DNA of 7,943 nucleotides, from assembly GCA_900552155.1 (NCBI GenBank), contig URYU01000077.1, forward strand, positions 1 to 7,943. Direction: 5' to 3'. The stretch's first letter is position 1. Each line of letters begins with the position of its first letter. This stretch comes from an uncultured Collinsella sp. (GTDB lineage Bacteria > Actinomycetota > Coriobacteriia > Coriobacteriales > Coriobacteriaceae). The notes under the pieces were generated by a model. It was not told where the DNA came from. It saw nothing but the letters and a program-made list of their open reading frames with translations, and searched no databases. The translations under genes were made by a program, and so were the position numbers. This document shows, in pieces, positions 5,890 through 7,943 of the stretch.

Positions 5890-7943
5890 ATGGCAGATTC
5901 CAGCAAAAAGATGCAGATCGTGTTTGCCTCGGCCGAGTGCGCGCCGTTTGTGAAGACCGGTGGTCTGGGCGACGTAGCGGGCTCGCTGCCCGCGGCGCTT
6001 GTGCGCGCCGGCGCCGAGGTCATCGTGATGGTGCCAAAGTACGCCACCATCAAGGACGAGTACAAGGCGCAGATGGAGCACTTCTCCGACTTTTACGTGA
6101 GCCTGGGATGGCGTAACGAGTACTGCGGACTCGAGAAGCTCGAGCACGACGGCGTCACCTATATGTTCATCGACAACGAGCGCTACTTTGCGCGCGACTA
6201 TCCGTACGGCTTCTTTGACGACGGGGAGCGTTTTGCGTTCTTCTCCAAGGCCATCAACGAGAGCCTGCAGCACCTGCCGGCCGGCTTTGAGTGCGACATC
6301 CTGCACTGCAACGACTGGCAGACGGCGCTGGCGCCCGTGTTCCTGCGCGAGTTCTACCAGGGCCTGCCGCTGTACGACCGCGTCAAGACCGTGTTCTCAA
6401 TCCACAACGTGGCGTTCCAGGGCCAGTTTAGCGACACCGTGATGGAGGACATCCTGGGTGTGGCGCATATTCCGGCGGCTGCCTCGCAGCTGCGTTGCGA
6501 TGCCTGTAGCATCAACTACATGCTGGGCGCCCTGCGCTATGCCGATGCCATCACTACGGTGAGCCCCACCTATGCCAACGAGATCCAGACGCCCGAGTTT
6601 GGCGAGGGCCTGGACGGCGTGCTGCGCGAGCGTTCGTACGCGCTGCAGGGCATTTTGAATGGCATCGACGTCGCGGGCTTTGACCCGGCGACCGACAAGC
6701 GCATTGCCGCCAACTACACCGTGGAGGACCGCTCCGGCAAGGCCGTGTGCAAGGCCAAGCTGCAGGAAGAGCTGGGGCTCGAGGTTCGCGACGACCGTCC
6801 GCTCATGGTGATGGTCACGCGCCTGACGCGCCAGAAAGGCTTGGACCTGGTCATGTACGCACTCGACCGCATCCTTTCCGGCGGCGTGCAGGTGGCGGTG
6901 CTGGGCACCGGCGACCGCGACTACGAGGACGGCCTGCGCTACTTCCAGGACAAGTACCCCGGCACCATGGCCGCACGCATCGAGTTCGATCCGGCGCTGT
7001 CACAGCGCATGTATGCTGCCGCCGACATGTTCCTGATGCCTTCGAAGTTTGAGCCCTGCGGCCTGTCGCAGATCATCGCCATGCGCTACGGTACCCTGCC
7101 CATCGTGCGCGAGACCGGTGGCCTGAAGGACACGGTGATCCCGTATAACGAGTTTACCGGCGAAGGCACGGGCTTCTCGTTTAGCAACTTTAATGGCGAC
7201 GAGATGGGCGACGCCGTGTTCCGCGCGGCACGCCTGTTCTGGGACAACCGCGATGCCTGGAACCAGCTGGTCACGCAGGCCATGAGCCTGGACTTTAGCT
7301 GGACACGCTCGGCCGACAAGTATCTGGACCTGTACTTCTTTATGCACCCGGAGATTGAGCGCCCGGCGGCTGTGGAGGCTGCTACGGCCGTAGAGGAGCC
7401 GGTTGCTGATGAGGCCGAGCCTGCGGCGCCCGTTAAGGAGCCCGCTGCTGCTGAGGAGCCCAAGGTCGAGGAGAAGCCGGCTGAAGCTAAGCCCGTTAAG
7501 GCCGATCCTGAGGTGAAGGTCGAGGCTGCTCCCGAGCCCGAGCCTGAGGGGAAGCCCGCTGCGAAGCCTGCCACCAAAAAGACGACGACCCGCAAGGCAA
7601 CGGCTAAGAAGGCTACGACCACGAAGGCCGCTGCGAGCAAGACCACCGCTGCCAAGGCTACTACTGCCAAGGCATCGACCACGCGCAAGCGCACGACCGC
7701 CGCTGCCAAGAAGGCCAACGAGGTCGAGGCTGCTCCCGAGGTAAAGGCCGCCGCCGAGGCTAAGCCTGCGGCAAAGGCTCCGGCCAAGACCGCTGCCAAG
7801 AAGACGGCTGCAACCACCAAGAAGGCAACGGCAGCCAAGAAGACCACGGCTACGAAGTCGACGACGGCCAAGTCCGCTACGACGCAGGCCGCCGAGAAGA
7901 CGGCCACTCAGGCTACAGCAACGCCCGCAGACAAGATCGAGGC
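5890..7943 (+). CDS. glgA: Glycogen synthase GlgA (ADP-glucose type) with long C-terminal tail; 3' end outside window
   Basis: GlgA (GT5 family) transfers glucose from ADP-glucose to the non-reducing end of alpha-1,4 glucan. The frame stays open to the window end, giving 684 complete codons and no stop. Residues 1-490 form a normal synthase, since E. coli GlgA has 477. The N-terminal Rossmann domain carries VKTGGLGDV (21-29, Lys22 of the KxGGL ADP-glucose motif), HCNDWQTAL (139-147) and SIHNVAFQG (170-178, conserved His172). The C-terminal domain carries VTRLTRQKG (309-317, conserved Arg311 and Lys316), PSKFEPCGLSQ (384-394, with the conserved Glu388) and RETGGLKDTV. After YLDLYFFMHPEIE the protein runs on for at least 194 residues of low-complexity sequence, first acidic, then basic. 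All catalytic residues I can check are present, so it should be active. It lies 90 bases after glgD, behind a hairpin, the largest sign in the window of a separately tuned gene. True total length is unknown. Confidence 0.95.
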   Translation, partial: MADSSKKMQIVFASAECAPFVKTGGLGDVAGSLPAALVRAGAEVIVMVPKYATIKDEYKAQMEHFSDFYVSLGWRNEYCGLEKLEHDGVTYMFIDNERYFARDYPYGFFDDGERFAFFSKAINESLQHLPAGFECDILHCNDWQTALAPVFLREFYQGLPLYDRVKTVFSIHNVAFQGQFSDTVMEDILGVAHIPAAASQLRCDACSINYMLGALRYADAITTVSPTYANEIQTPEFGEGLDGVLRERSYALQGILNGIDVAGFDPATDKRIAANYTVEDRSGKAVCKAKLQEELGLEVRDDRPLMVMVTRLTRQKGLDLVMYALDRILSGGVQVAVLGTGDRDYEDGLRYFQDKYPGTMAARIEFDPALSQRMYAAADMFLMPSKFEPCGLSQIIAMRYGTLPIVRETGGLKDTVIPYNEFTGEGTGFSFSNFNGDEMGDAVFRAARLFWDNRDAWNQLVTQAMSLDFSWTRSADKYLDLYFFMHPEIERPAAVEAATAVEEPVADEAEPAAPVKEPAAAEEPKVEEKPAEAKPVKADPEVKVEAAPEPEPEGKPAAKPATKKTTTRKATAKKATTTKAAASKTTAAKATTAKASTTRKRTTAAAKKANEVEAAPEVKAAAEAKPAAKAPAKTAAKKTAATTKKATAAKKTTATKSTTAKSATTQAAEKTATQATATPADKIE
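7360..7943 (+). other. Bipartite low-complexity tail of GlgA: acidic Glu/Pro/Ala segment, then Lys/Thr/Ala segment
   Basis: The tail starts near residue 491. Residues 491-557 are Glu/Pro/Ala/Val-rich with repeats such as EEPK, KPAEAKP and EPEPEG, and acidic overall. Residues 558-684 are basic, with 27 Lys and 3 Arg in 127 residues, in repeats like AKKATT, TTAAKAT and AAKKTT. They are broken once by a short acidic patch (NEVEAAPE) near 610-617. The segment is probably unstructured and has no hydrophobic stretch or sorting motif within the window. Alanine is coded by GCT in 27 of 61 cases, versus about 2 of roughly 50 in the catalytic core. It continues past the window. A role is unknown; composition resembles the GlgB tail and H1-like proteins. 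Confidence 0.85.

Noticed and set aside
7086..7907. Minus-strand frame with a hydrophobic Ala/Val/Leu-rich N-terminal part opposite the GlgA tail, resembling a membrane protein
   Set aside because: The hydrophobicity is the direct complement of Lys/Ala/Thr codons (CTT, GGC, GGT and similar). It has no recognisable domain, while the + strand frame is continuous with glgA.

Overview
The window is a compact, single-strand glycogen metabolism cluster from a GC-rich bacterium. Five genes, all on the + strand, run glgB (3' part only) - glgP - glgC - glgD - glgA (5' part, cut by the window end). GC-rich codon choice, glgD placed beside glgC, and the protein sequences suggest an actinobacterial gut anaerobe of the Coriobacteriia (Collinsella or a relative). 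The lineage is inferred from style and memory of families, not from a search.

Layout. Positions 3-890 hold the C-terminal half of glycogen branching enzyme, ending in a 77-residue Lys/Ala tail. A 94-base gap with two stem-loops precedes glgP (985-3411, glycogen phosphorylase). A 107-base gap with three consecutive stem-loops precedes glgC (3519-4667, ADP-glucose pyrophosphorylase). glgD (4672-5799), a GlgC paralogue with lost catalytic motifs, follows after 4 bases. A 90-base gap containing a 12-bp perfect hairpin precedes glgA (5890 to beyond 7943, glycogen synthase). GlgA carries a tail of at least 194 residues after a normal-length catalytic core. There is no gene-free stretch over 300 bases, and I see no RNA gene, mobile element or CRISPR array.

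How the genes work together. GlgC, probably modulated by GlgD, makes ADP-glucose from glucose-1-phosphate and ATP. GlgA adds the glucose to alpha-1,4 chains, GlgB introduces alpha-1,6 branches, and GlgP releases glucose-1-phosphate again. Supply, polymerisation and mobilisation are therefore encoded together.

The most unusual signal is that the two enzymes building the polymer, GlgB and GlgA, both carry long, low-complexity, histone-H1-like Lys/Ala(/Thr/Pro) C-terminal tails. GlgP, GlgC and GlgD end at their catalytic domains. The GlgA tail is bipartite: an acidic Glu/Pro/Ala segment, then a basic Lys/Thr/Ala segment. The tails also differ from the cores in codon use, with many GCT alanine codons. 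This suggests an undescribed tethering, scaffolding or polyanion-binding function at the glycogen particle, though nothing in the sequence proves it.
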